Source of the DNA: Gaiellasilicea sp963707575
GTDB lineage: Bacteria; Actinomycetota; Thermoleophilia; Gaiellales; Gaiellaceae
Assembly: GCA_963707575.1 (NCBI GenBank)
Contig: OY970171.1
Span: forward strand, 682,001 to 746,000
Direction of reading: 5' to 3'
DNA: 64,000 bases
In this document: positions 24,962-33,296 of the stretch, in pieces
Position numbering within the stretch: position 1 is the stretch's first letter
Layout of the letters: each line of letters starts with the position of its first letter
Notes under the pieces: model-generated
What the model saw: the letters and a program-made list of their open reading frames with translations, nothing else
Databases searched by the model: none
What the model was told of the DNA's origin: nothing
Made by a program: the position numbers and the translations under genes

Positions 24962-25291
24962 TCAGTCGCCCCAGTCGAAGTCGCGGGACTTGCTCCAGAG
25001 GCCGGAGTCCTCGACGTCGGCGTCGCTTGCGAGGGCCGGCACTGCGGTCTCGACGGATTCCTCGCCGGGCCAGGGGATCGAGAGGGAGTCGAGATCGACG
25101 GCGGGCTCGCCGTCCATCGTCTCCTCGATCCGCGCCTGCTCCTCGGTCTTGAAGAGGGGGTGGTTGTCGAACGGATCCTCAGCCTGATACCGATCGATCG
25201 GCATCTTGGGCTCGAGGTCGGCGTTGCGCCGTTTGAGCTCGAGATGATCCTGGATCACGCGAGCGAAGAGCGAGGGGGTCTCCACTGGCAT
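24962..25291 (-). CDS. Acidic hypothetical protein, 109 aa
   Basis: ATG 25291 with a clear ribosome site (GGAGGCTCAT). The protein begins MPVETPSLFARVIQDHLELK and is acidic, with no membrane segment or recognised motif, and ends SRDFDWGD. The good ribosome site and codon pattern support a real gene. Function unknown. It is convergent with the ABC exporter across the tandem repeat. Confidence 0.65.
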   Translation of the reverse strand: MPVETPSLFARVIQDHLELKRRNADLEPKMPIDRYQAEDPFDNHPLFKTEEQARIEETMDGEPAVDLDSLSIPWPGEESVETAVPALASDADVEDSGLWSKSRDFDWGD

Positions 25292-25382
25292 ATGAGCCTC
25301 CGAAGTCGGGGACACGGGGTCGTGCAAGCGTGGGAGTGTAGCGCAGAAGCAGGAAAGCCCTGCACGCGAGGCAGCCCTCGCA

Positions 25383-27158
25383 TCAGGACCGCGAGATCGG
25401 CTGGGCTCCGGCATAGACGCGGTTCTTGCCCGCTCGCTTGGCGCGGTAGAGAGCGTCGTCAGCGATCTCGAGCAGCTCCTCCAGCCCGGCGTTGCCCAGC
25501 GAGCTGCCGGCGCCGAAGCTGGCGGTGACCCGGAGCGGCATCCCGTCCAGCGAGAGCAGCTGCCGCGCCGCGATCGCCTGCCTCAGCCGCTCTGCGAGCT
25601 GCGCCGCGCCCTCGAGGTCCGTGCCGGGCAGGATGATCGCGAACTCCTCCCCACCCCAGCGCGCGGCCAGATCGATCTCGCGGACCGTCTCGCGCAAGGC
25701 CCCCGCGAACTCGCGCAGCACGACGTCGCCCGTCGGGTGGCCGTGCCGGTCGTTGATCGCCTTGAAGTCGTCCAGGTCGGCGAGGATCAGGCTGACGGAG
25801 CCGCCAAGCCGCTCGGCGCGCGCGATCTCGCTGCTGAGAGCCTCCTCGGCCTGCCGCCGATTGGCCAGCCCGGTGAGGTCGTCGACGAGGGCCTGACGCT
25901 CGACGATCCGGTGCAGCCGCGCATTTTCGAGGGCGACCACGGCCTGACCGGCGAGCGATGCCGCGGTGATCGTGGCCTCGTTGTCGAACTCGCTCCCGAG
26001 CAGGATCAGCGTGCCGAAGTGGCCGCGCCCCGCGGTCAGCTCGTACTCGAGCCGCTGCGGCCCGGCGCCGATGTCGCCCACCCTGACGACGGAGCCGTCG
26101 CTCGCATGCAGGAGGCCGCCCTGAGCGTGCGTCGCTTCCACCGCAGACTCGACGATCACGCGGCGCAGCTGATCCGAGTCGAGTGTGGCGGCGAGCGCCT
26201 CGCCGAAGCGGGCGTTGGCGTCGCGCAGCCGCCGCCGTTCGTCTTCGAGGTCACCGACGCGGGCCTCGAGCTCGCCCGCCATCCGGTTGAAGGCGCGGCC
26301 GAGATCGGCGAACTCGTCGCGACCACGCACGGGCACACGCTCGCGCAGCCGGCCGGCCGCGATCGAGTTGGCGGCCGCGGCGAGTCGGGCGAGCGCACCG
26401 ACGATCGAGCGCCCCGCGATGTACGCCACAACCGCGATCAGGAGCAGCGACGCGGCGAGCGCGGCCAGGATCTTGTTGCGGACGGAGCTCTGCTCCCCGG
26501 CGATCGCCGTCGTCGGTGCAGCCGCAGCCAGCGCGATCGGCGGCGTCGGAACGATGCGAACGCCCACCGCGCGATAGCTGTCGTCCCCGACCGAGACCGT
26601 GTCAATGCGCCCGAGCGGAACTCCGGCCACACCCAGCAGCTCCTGGCTCGAGGACGCGCGAACGCGGCCGTCGCGGCCGACGAGGGCCAGCTGGTCGGGG
26701 TCCTTCAAGCCCGAGCGTGCGTGCAGGCGGCCGACGAGCTCCTGGCCCAGTGGAATCGCAGCGACGATCGTCGCAGAGCTGGAGCCGGCCCCGACGAGCT
26801 CGACGGTCGTCTCGGCCGCGAACGGCACGACCCGCCCGACCGCGAAGCCTGTCGGCGTCTCGACCCGCAGGTTCGGTGTCTCCGCCAGCATCTTCTGGAT
26901 CGCGGCCCGGTCGCGCCGCGCGAGAGCGGCCTGGAACGACGGGTTGCCGGCGAGCCGGCGGGCGGCGTTCTCAGCCTCGCGGCGCTCGTCCCCGTACGCT
27001 GCGACGGCCGCTCGCAGCCCTGCCTCGAGTCGGGCGTCCACACTGCTCGTTACGCTTCGGTCTGCGACCTCGCTGAAGCTCCAGTAGGCCGCAGTCAGAG
27101 GTAGCAGCGAAAGCGCCAGAAAGGCTCCGACCAGCTTGAACTTGAAACTTCCCATCAT
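25383..27158 (-). CDS. Membrane diguanylate cyclase (HAMP-GAF-GGDEF)
   Basis: 591 aa. A membrane helix (8-25), an external sensor region of about 190 residues, a second helix (about 228-250), a HAMP domain (to about 305), a coiled segment, a GAF-like domain (about 330-425) and a C-terminal GGDEF domain. The active site is GGEEF (502-506), with the product-inhibition motif REID five residues before it, so it should make cyclic di-GMP and be feedback-inhibited. The external part probably senses a small molecule or envelope state. Two adjacent ATGs (27158, 27155) are possible starts; the second has better spacing from AGGGCAGG. Confidence 0.92.
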   Translation of the reverse strand: MMGSFKFKLVGAFLALSLLPLTAAYWSFSEVADRSVTSSVDARLEAGLRAAVAAYGDERREAENAARRLAGNPSFQAALARRDRAAIQKMLAETPNLRVETPTGFAVGRVVPFAAETTVELVGAGSSSATIVAAIPLGQELVGRLHARSGLKDPDQLALVGRDGRVRASSSQELLGVAGVPLGRIDTVSVGDDSYRAVGVRIVPTPPIALAAAAPTTAIAGEQSSVRNKILAALAASLLLIAVVAYIAGRSIVGALARLAAAANSIAAGRLRERVPVRGRDEFADLGRAFNRMAGELEARVGDLEDERRRLRDANARFGEALAATLDSDQLRRVIVESAVEATHAQGGLLHASDGSVVRVGDIGAGPQRLEYELTAGRGHFGTLILLGSEFDNEATITAASLAGQAVVALENARLHRIVERQALVDDLTGLANRRQAEEALSSEIARAERLGGSVSLILADLDDFKAINDRHGHPTGDVVLREFAGALRETVREIDLAARWGGEEFAIILPGTDLEGAAQLAERLRQAIAARQLLSLDGMPLRVTASFGAGSSLGNAGLEELLEIADDALYRAKRAGKNRVYAGAQPISRS

Positions 27159-27233
27159 CCTGCCCTTGAGTTTCCACTCACGCTGCCGATACTTAACCCC
27201 TACGGGGATATGTCGGCACGGGAAGGGGGGGAC

Positions 27234-28244
27234 ATGAGAGCAACAGCGATCAAGCTGCTGACGGCAGCTGCGCTCGCCGGCGGGATCGCCGGCGCCGCCG
27301 TGGTCCCCCTCGTGGTCTTCGAAGACGATTCACCCAGTGCTCCTTTCGCGGTCCCCGAGCCGACGGTACAGCCACCCCCGGTCGTCCACATCGCGGTTCC
27401 GGAACAGCCCGGGCGTCCCACGCGCATCGTCGCACCTTCCGCGCCGGCTGCTCCGGCCGAGCCCGTCGCCGCACGCACGCCGCAGCCCACTGCGCCGGCG
27501 ACGCCCGCCTCGCCTGCAGAACCCGCCGCGACACCGGCCTCCAGGCCCACGCCGCGGCCGGCCCCGCAGCCGACCCCGAGCCCTTCGGCACCCGCGCCTC
27601 AGACGCCCGCCACGCCCATCTCGCAGCCTTCGCCTCCGGCCGACGCACCCCAGCCGGCCACGCCGGCTCCGCCGGCGCAGCAGCCGCCGGCTGCTCCTCC
27701 CCAGACGCCGGCTGCCCCCCCGCAGGCCGCGGCCGCGGACCCGACTCCGCCACCCGCCGCGCCCGCGTCGCCCGCTCCTCCGGTCAAGCGCGTCTACGCG
27801 ACCGCAACGAAGCACAAGGAGCACGACGACCACGAGGACAATCGCAGGCGCGGCCGGGCGCTCGGCCACGCGAAGCACAAGCCGAAGGACAATAAGGGGC
27901 ACGACCAGCACGACCACGAGGCGAAGCCCGAGCCCGACGACCCCACCGCGCGCGATCGCGGCGAAGGTCGGTCGAAGGACGCCCAGTCGAAGAAGGCTGA
28001 GCCGAAGAAGGCTGAGCCGAAGAAGGCCGAGCCGAAGAAGCAGAAGCACGAGCGCAAGCGCAAGCCCGAGCCGGCGCCCACGACGCCCGTCCAGGCCGCG
28101 CCGGCACCGCCGGTCACCGCCCCCGTCCCTCCACCTCCCACGGATGGGTCCCGGGACGAGCGTGGGAACGGGCGCAACGGGGACAAGCACGGCGACGACG
28201 ACCGCGGACACGAGGAGCGACGACGACGACGACCACGGCCATGA
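27234..28244 (+). CDS. Pro/Ala-rich, membrane-anchored or secreted protein with basic repeats
   Basis: 336 aa from ATG 27234, which follows a G-rich ribosome site (the in-frame ATG 27210 lies before that site). The N-terminal helix LLTAAALAGGIAGAAVVPLV is a signal or anchor. Then come about 150 residues of Pro/Ala/Thr, then a charged part with KAEPKKAEPKK repeats (about 250-272) and His/Asp/Lys clusters. It would span the cell wall. The far end is uncertain: another frame from about 28210 encodes an Asp/His-rich tail ending at 28299, so a one-base slip in the GAC repeats may have shortened the real protein. Confidence 0.7.
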   Translation: MRATAIKLLTAAALAGGIAGAAVVPLVVFEDDSPSAPFAVPEPTVQPPPVVHIAVPEQPGRPTRIVAPSAPAAPAEPVAARTPQPTAPATPASPAEPAATPASRPTPRPAPQPTPSPSAPAPQTPATPISQPSPPADAPQPATPAPPAQQPPAAPPQTPAAPPQAAAADPTPPPAAPASPAPPVKRVYATATKHKEHDDHEDNRRRGRALGHAKHKPKDNKGHDQHDHEAKPEPDDPTARDRGEGRSKDAQSKKAEPKKAEPKKAEPKKQKHERKRKPEPAPTTPVQAAPAPPVTAPVPPPPTDGSRDERGNGRNGDKHGDDDRGHEERRRRRPRP

Positions 28245-28337
28245 CGACGAGGACGACGATGACGACGACCATGGCGGCGGTCGTGGCCGTAGAGGCTGAC
28301 GTGCCCCCGACCGCCATCGCTGTGCGAGGATAGGCCC

Positions 28338-28499
28338 GTGCCCCGCCTTCGCCCCACGAGCCCGCTCGGCGTCGCGATCACGGCCTTCGAGCTCTGGCGC
28401 CGGCTCCCGCCGAGGCAGCGGCGCCTCCTGCTCCAGGCCACCCGCACGCACGGCCCCAAGGTCGCGGCCGCCCTGCTGGCCAAGCGCCGCATGCGCTAG
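28338..28499 (+). CDS. Small basic protein, 53 aa
   Basis: GTG start 28338 (MPRLRPTSPLGVAITAFELW), then Arg-rich helices ending KRRMR. Net charge is strongly positive and there is no Cys. It stands alone between the Pro-rich gene and hairpin repeat E. Coding pattern is plausible, but there is no recognised family; it could be a nucleic-acid-binding or membrane-surface peptide. Confidence 0.45.
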   Translation: MPRLRPTSPLGVAITAFELWRRLPPRQRRLLLQATRTHGPKVAAALLAKRRMR

Positions 28500-28548
28500 C
28501 TCGGCCCTCCGAGCCGCCCACCCCAAGGTCTGTCCAAGAGCTGGTCCC

Positions 28549-28605
28549 GCCGCGAAGCGGCCCTTCAAGGGTCTTCGCGCGTGCGCGGGCTTTGCCCGTG
28601 CTCGC
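28549..28605 (+). repeat. Dispersed hairpin repeat, copy E (hairpin 2 missing)
   Basis: Hairpin 1 (28549-28561, GCCGC-GAA-GCGGC), linker CCTTCAAGGGTCTTC, then a hairpin 3 form (TGCGCGGGC-TTT-GCCCGTGC). It lies between the convergent small basic gene and sucA. The middle hairpin has been lost, which shows that the parts behave as modules. Confidence 0.75.
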
Positions 28606-28622
28606 TGCGGGCTAGTCAAGGG

Positions 28623-31472
28623 CTAGGTCAGCGCTTCGCGGGCGATGCGGTCCTGCTCGACCAGGTGGGCGGTCGGGTAGCCCTCGCTCGGGCTCGCGCG
28701 CCAGGGGCGGCCGATGAAGCGGACGGGGATGTCCTGCGGCGCGGCCCCCTCGAGACGATGGCGGATCGAGCGCCAGGCGCCCATGTTCTGCGGCTCCTCC
28801 TGCACCCACACGAGCTCACGCAGGCTCGGGTACGACGCCGTGAGCTGCGCAGCGGCCTCGACGGGGAACGGGTACAGCTGCTCGAGCCGCGCAACGGCTA
28901 CCGCGGTCGCGGCCTCACGCGCCTCGTGGCCGACGAGGTCGTAGTAGACCTTGCCGGAGCACAGCACGAGGCGGGTGACCGACTCGCGATCGATTCCGCG
29001 GCCGACCAGGGGGTCGTCGAGCACGGGCTGGAAGCGGCCCTCCGCGAGCTCTTGGAGCGACGAGGAGGCCTGCTTCAGCCGCAGCAGCCCCTTCGGGGTC
29101 AGCACCACGAGTGGACGCGCGGTCGCGTCGAGCGCCTGACGGCGCAGGAGGTGGAAGTACTGCGCGGCGGTCGTGGCATTCACGACGCGGATGTTCTCCT
29201 GCGCGGCGAGCTGGAGGAAGCGCTCGGGCTTCGCGCTCGAGTGCTCGGGCCCGTTGCCCTCGTAGCCGTGCGGCAGCAGGAGCGTCAGGCGTGAGGTCTG
29301 CTGCCATTTCGAGAGCCCCGCGACGATGAACTGATCGATCACGATCTGTGCGCCGTTGACGAAGTCTCCGTACTGGGCCTCCCAGAGCACGAGCGAGTCG
29401 GGAGCAGCCGTCGAATAGCCGTACTCGAACCCCAGCGCCGCGTACTCCGAGAGCGGTGAGTTGTAGATCTCGAACGAGGCGGACGCGAACGGGAGGTGCT
29501 GCATGGGAACGTGCAGCTCGCCCGTGCGCGGGTCGTGGAGCACGATGTGCCGGTGCGAAAAGGTGCCGCGTTCGGTGTCCTGGCCGGACAGGCGGATCGG
29601 GATCCCCTCGACGAGCAGGCTGCCCAGCGAGAGCGCCTCGGCGTGGCCCCAGTCGATCTCGCCGCTCAGCAGGCGCTCGCGCCTGCGCTCGAGCTGCTTC
29701 GCGAGCTTCGGGTGCATCTCGAATCCCTCCGGCAGCGCGAGCAGTTGCTCGTTCAGCGCCTCCAGCCGCTCGGCGGCGACGGCGGTGGAGACGACGACGC
29801 CGGTGTCGGCGGGAATCCGTCCCTCGCGCAGCGGCCGGGGCTCCGCGAACGAGGCCTTCAGGCGCCCGTGGGCTGCCTTCAGCTCGGCGAGCGTCTCCGC
29901 GAAGGTCGCCGCTGCCTCCTCCTCGGTGAGCACCTCCTCGTCGACGAGCGTCGCGGCGTACTTCTCCCGCGCGGACGGCTGCTCGGCGATCTGCGCGACC
30001 ATTAGCGGCTGGGTGTAGGCCGCCTCGTCCTGCTCGTTGTGGCCGAAGCGCCGGTAGCCGACGAGGTCGACGACGACGTCGCGGCCGAACTCCTGCCGGT
30101 ACGCCATCGCGAGCCGGATCGCCGAGATCGCCGCCTCTGGGTCGTCGGCGTTGACGTGCACGATCGGAATGTCGAAGCCCTTCGCGAGATCGCTCGAGTA
30201 CCGCGTCGAGCGTCCCTCGGCGGGGTCGGTCGTGAAGCCGATCTGGTTGTTCGTGATCAGGTGGAGCGTGCCGCCCGTGGAGTAGCCCTCGAGGCTCGAG
30301 AGGTTCAGCGTCTCCGCGACGACGCCTTGACCGGCGAACGAGGCGTCGCCGTGGATCAGGATCGGAAGCGCGACGGAGGGATCGTGGATGCCCGCGCCGC
30401 CCGAGCGGTCGGTCTGCTCAGCACGCGCGTGGCCCTCGATCACGGGATCGACCGCCTCGAGGTGGCTCGGATTGGGGGTCAGCTCGATCGTGACCTCGCC
30501 GAACTCGGTCTCGCGCGTGCCCGACGCGGCCAGGTGGTACTTGACGTCGCCGGTGCCGCCGTCGTCGTCGACGACCACCGCCTCGATCGTGCGCTCGCCT
30601 TCGAACTCGCGCAGGATCGTCTCGTAGGGCTGCCCGATCGTGTGCACGAGCACGTTGAGCCGGCCGCGGTGGGCCATCCCGATCACGATCTCGTGGGCGC
30701 CCGCGGCGGCGGCGAGGTCGATCGCCTCGTCGAGCATCGGCACCATCACGTCGAGCCCTTCGAGCGAGAACTGCTTCTGCCCGAGGAACGCACGGCGCAG
30801 GTACTGCTCGAAGCCCTCCACCTGCGAGAGCCGGTGCAGGAGCGCCTTGCGCTCCTCGGCCTCGAGCGGCTGGCGGTAGCGCCCCGACTCGATCGCCTGG
30901 CGCAGCCACACACGCTCTGCGTGGTCGGAGAGGTGCTCGAGCTCGTAGGCGATCGTGCCGCAGTAGACCTCGCGCAGCGCGGGCAGAGCCTCGGCAAGCG
31001 TCTCCCCTGGCACGTGCACGCGGAGCACGGCGGCCGGAATGCGGGCCTGGAGCTCCGGCGTGAGCGGCGGGATCAACCGCGACTCCTCGAGCGCGGGGTC
31101 GCCGAGCGGCTCGGAGCCGAGTGGGTCGAGGCGGGCGGCGAGGTGGCCGTGCATGCGGTGGGCCTTGACGAGCGCCATGGCGGCCGCGACGCCGCCGAGC
31201 AGCGTCTCGTCGAGCGCGGGCTCCGGCGGGGGCGGCGCCTCGACGGCGGCCGGCGCCTCCACGGCGGTCGGCGACGGCGCCGGGTGCCCGTTCCCGTCGC
31301 CGAGGACGTCGAGCAGGCGCTGCAGGCCGGGATGGGACGCGACGAGCTCGCTGCCGCCGCTCTCGAAGAGCTCGCGCCACTCCTGCGGGACGGCGTCGGG
31401 GTTCTCGAGGTAGTCCTCGAGCAGCAGGCGCGCGTACCCCGCGTTCAGCCCGTCGACGTCATGCGTGCTCAC
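28623..31472 (-). CDS. sucA: 2-oxoglutarate dehydrogenase E1 component
   Basis: 949 aa thiamine-diphosphate enzyme that decarboxylates 2-oxoglutarate in the citric acid cycle (EC 1.2.4.2). The N-terminal DGLNAGYARLLLEDYLENPD region, GMAHRGRLNVLVHTIGQP, HGDASFAGQGVVAETLNLS and NNQIGFTTDP (cofactor site) and the C-terminal transketolase-like part are all present. It is the size of classical SucA and lacks the extra acyltransferase domain fused in mycobacterial Kgd, so a separate E2 must exist elsewhere. GTG 31472 is chosen as the start because the sequence before it is not protein-like. Confidence 0.95.
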   Translation of the reverse strand: MSTHDVDGLNAGYARLLLEDYLENPDAVPQEWRELFESGGSELVASHPGLQRLLDVLGDGNGHPAPSPTAVEAPAAVEAPPPPEPALDETLLGGVAAAMALVKAHRMHGHLAARLDPLGSEPLGDPALEESRLIPPLTPELQARIPAAVLRVHVPGETLAEALPALREVYCGTIAYELEHLSDHAERVWLRQAIESGRYRQPLEAEERKALLHRLSQVEGFEQYLRRAFLGQKQFSLEGLDVMVPMLDEAIDLAAAAGAHEIVIGMAHRGRLNVLVHTIGQPYETILREFEGERTIEAVVVDDDGGTGDVKYHLAASGTRETEFGEVTIELTPNPSHLEAVDPVIEGHARAEQTDRSGGAGIHDPSVALPILIHGDASFAGQGVVAETLNLSSLEGYSTGGTLHLITNNQIGFTTDPAEGRSTRYSSDLAKGFDIPIVHVNADDPEAAISAIRLAMAYRQEFGRDVVVDLVGYRRFGHNEQDEAAYTQPLMVAQIAEQPSAREKYAATLVDEEVLTEEEAAATFAETLAELKAAHGRLKASFAEPRPLREGRIPADTGVVVSTAVAAERLEALNEQLLALPEGFEMHPKLAKQLERRRERLLSGEIDWGHAEALSLGSLLVEGIPIRLSGQDTERGTFSHRHIVLHDPRTGELHVPMQHLPFASASFEIYNSPLSEYAALGFEYGYSTAAPDSLVLWEAQYGDFVNGAQIVIDQFIVAGLSKWQQTSRLTLLLPHGYEGNGPEHSSAKPERFLQLAAQENIRVVNATTAAQYFHLLRRQALDATARPLVVLTPKGLLRLKQASSSLQELAEGRFQPVLDDPLVGRGIDRESVTRLVLCSGKVYYDLVGHEAREAATAVAVARLEQLYPFPVEAAAQLTASYPSLRELVWVQEEPQNMGAWRSIRHRLEGAAPQDIPVRFIGRPWRASPSEGYPTAHLVEQDRIAREALT

Positions 31473-31516
31473 AGCAGGTGTTCTACCAGCCCCGGGGCGC
31501 GGATCCTTCGCGTCGG

Positions 31517-31777
31517 CTAATAGAGCGCGCGCTCGGTGACGACGGCGACCGTCATCCCGACCGTCCAGCAGACGATGCACGCCGCCACGGCGATCCCGGC
31601 GAGGCGCGTGTGCCGCTCCGTCATCCGAGCGGCCACGAACGCCATCAGCACGGCCGCCGGGATCAGCCGAGCCGGCTTATGGGCCACGCCGACCACGCTC
31701 AGGAAGATCGCCGCGGAAGCCATCAGCCCGGCGATCGCCTCACGGGCCTCGCTGGGCCCGGACCGAACTGCGCTCAT
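31517..31777 (-). CDS. Small multi-pass membrane protein, 86 aa
   Basis: ATG 31777. Three hydrophobic stretches (about 18-32, 38-48, 60-80) separated by short basic loops (KPARL, RMTERHTR). No family recognised. Its start overlaps the stop of the preceding minus-strand gene (ATGA), so the two form a unit divergent from the sigma factor gene. Confidence 0.6.
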   Translation of the reverse strand: MSAVRSGPSEAREAIAGLMASAAIFLSVVGVAHKPARLIPAAVLMAFVAARMTERHTRLAGIAVAACIVCWTVGMTVAVVTERALY

Positions 31778-32037
31778 GCCCGCACCGGACGCCGCAGCTG
31801 CGTCGCGGCGCGACGGCCGCTGACCAACCGGCCACCACGCCCACTCTGCGGGCCAAGACGGCGTCGGCCGTGACGGCTGCGCCAATCGCACCCGGGCGGC
31901 TGATCGAGGGACGCGTGGACGGCGACGCCCGCGAGCGGCCGCGGCGGCTCGGCCCTGATCGCCCACCAGACGACGGCGCAGAGATAGAGCACCGGGATCT
32001 TCAGGATCACGAGCATGAAGACGAGCTCCCAAACCAC
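31774..32037 (-). CDS. Small membrane protein, 87 aa
   Basis: Starts MVWELVFMLVILKIPVLYLC, one or two membrane helices with the conserved-looking ending VVWWAIRAEPPRP, then a polar Arg/Gly-rich tail that looks less constrained. Followed without a gap by the 86 aa membrane gene. Divergent from rpoD, with 71 bp between the starts. Function unknown. Confidence 0.6.
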   Translation of the reverse strand: MVWELVFMLVILKIPVLYLCAVVWWAIRAEPPRPLAGVAVHASLDQPPGCDWRSRHGRRRLGPQSGRGGRLVSGRRAATQLRRPVRA

Positions 32038-32108
32038 GGGTGGGAGTCTACCTCCCGGTTTGCGGGGCAGTGTGGTTAGCCCGGCCGAGATGCGGGCACT
32101 TAGCTGGT

Positions 32109-33149
32109 GTGAGTCGCGAAACGCTAGCGCCGCTGCTCGAAGCCGGCGAGGAAGCCGGATGCCTGAACCTCTCCGAGTTCAGCGCTGCCGTGCAGGATCT
32201 CGAGCTCGACGAGGATGAGCTCGAGGCCCTGTACGCCGATGTCGAGGAGCGCGGGATCAAGCTGTCGGACGACTGCGCCCGCGAGGCCCAGGCGGATCCG
32301 ACCTACGTCAACGGCGGCCTCGCCAGCGCGACGACCGATTCGCTCCAGCTGTTCCTGAACGAGGCCGGGCGCTACCCGCTCCTGACGGCGGCAGAGGAGG
32401 TCGAGCTCGCCAAGCGGGTCGAGCGCGGCGATCCACTGGCGAAGGACCGGATGATCAACTCGAACCTCCGGCTCGTGGTCTCGATCGCGAAGCGCTACCA
32501 GGGTCACGGTCTGTCGCTGCTCGACCTGATCCAGGAGGGCGTGATCGGGCTGATCCGCGCCGTCGAGAAGTTCGACTGGCGTCGCGGCTACAAGTTCTCC
32601 ACCTATGCGACGTGGTGGATCCGCCAGGCCGTGCAGCGCGGGGTGGCCAACAAGTCGCGCACGATCCGGATCCCGGTGCACATCGCCGAGCGCGAGCAGC
32701 GGATCGGCCGCGCCGAGCGGGAGCTGAGCGCCAAGCTCGGCCGGCCACCGACCGATGACGAGATCTCGAAGGCCGCGAAGATCTCCCTCAAGCATCTGCG
32801 CGAGGTGCGCCAGGCCGCGCGCGCCGTCACGAGCCTCGACAAGCCGCTCGGCGACGACAACGACGCCTCGATCGGCGATCTCGTCGGCGCCTCGCAGAAC
32901 GGCGTCGAGGAGGAGGTCGAGGTCAGCCTCACCGAGGACACGCTGCACCGTGCGCTCGAGGACATCCCGGAGCGCGAACGTGAGGTGCTGAAGCTCCGCT
33001 ACGGCCTCACGAAGGAGGAGCCGAAGTCGCTCGAGGAGATCGGGCGCCGGCTCGGGCTCACCCGCGAGCGCGTGCGCCAGATCGAGGCGCAGGCACTCGA
33101 ACGCCTGTCCGTCTCGCGCGAGATCGAAGCGCTCCGCGACGCCGCTTGA
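32109..33149 (+). CDS. rpoD: Primary RNA polymerase sigma factor (RpoD/SigA)
   Basis: 346 aa sigma-70 group 1. Region 1.1-like start (LNLSEFSAAVQDLELDEDEL), region 1.2 (LFLNEAGRYPLLTAAEEVEL), region 2 with the promoter-melting stretch YKFSTYATWWIRQAVQRG, region 3 (IRIPVHIAEREQRIGRAE) and region 4 HTH (SLEEIGRRLGLTRERVRQIE). It lacks the long acidic insert of some actinobacterial SigA. GTG 32109 is taken as the start; the open frame continues 69 bp upstream but reads poorly. A small CTCGTG-G-CACGAG palindrome follows the stop. Confidence 0.94.
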   Translation: MSRETLAPLLEAGEEAGCLNLSEFSAAVQDLELDEDELEALYADVEERGIKLSDDCAREAQADPTYVNGGLASATTDSLQLFLNEAGRYPLLTAAEEVELAKRVERGDPLAKDRMINSNLRLVVSIAKRYQGHGLSLLDLIQEGVIGLIRAVEKFDWRRGYKFSTYATWWIRQAVQRGVANKSRTIRIPVHIAEREQRIGRAERELSAKLGRPPTDDEISKAAKISLKHLREVRQAARAVTSLDKPLGDDNDASIGDLVGASQNGVEEEVEVSLTEDTLHRALEDIPEREREVLKLRYGLTKEEPKSLEEIGRRLGLTRERVRQIEAQALERLSVSREIEALRDAA

Positions 33150-33296
33150 CGCGTTCTCTCGTGGCACGAGTCACTTAACAGCACCGTCACACCCTCTCGG
33201 TACCCTGCGCGCTTGCAACTGAGAGCCCGGTTCGGCACGACGGCCTGTTCGTCGCGCACATTGCGCTGAATCGGGTTCCCGAGAGAGGAGATGCCC

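Noticed and set aside
27990..28045. Tandem DNA repeat (AAGAAGGCTGAGCCG units) as a regulatory element
   Set aside because: It encodes KAEPKKAEPKK in frame and is simple protein low complexity.
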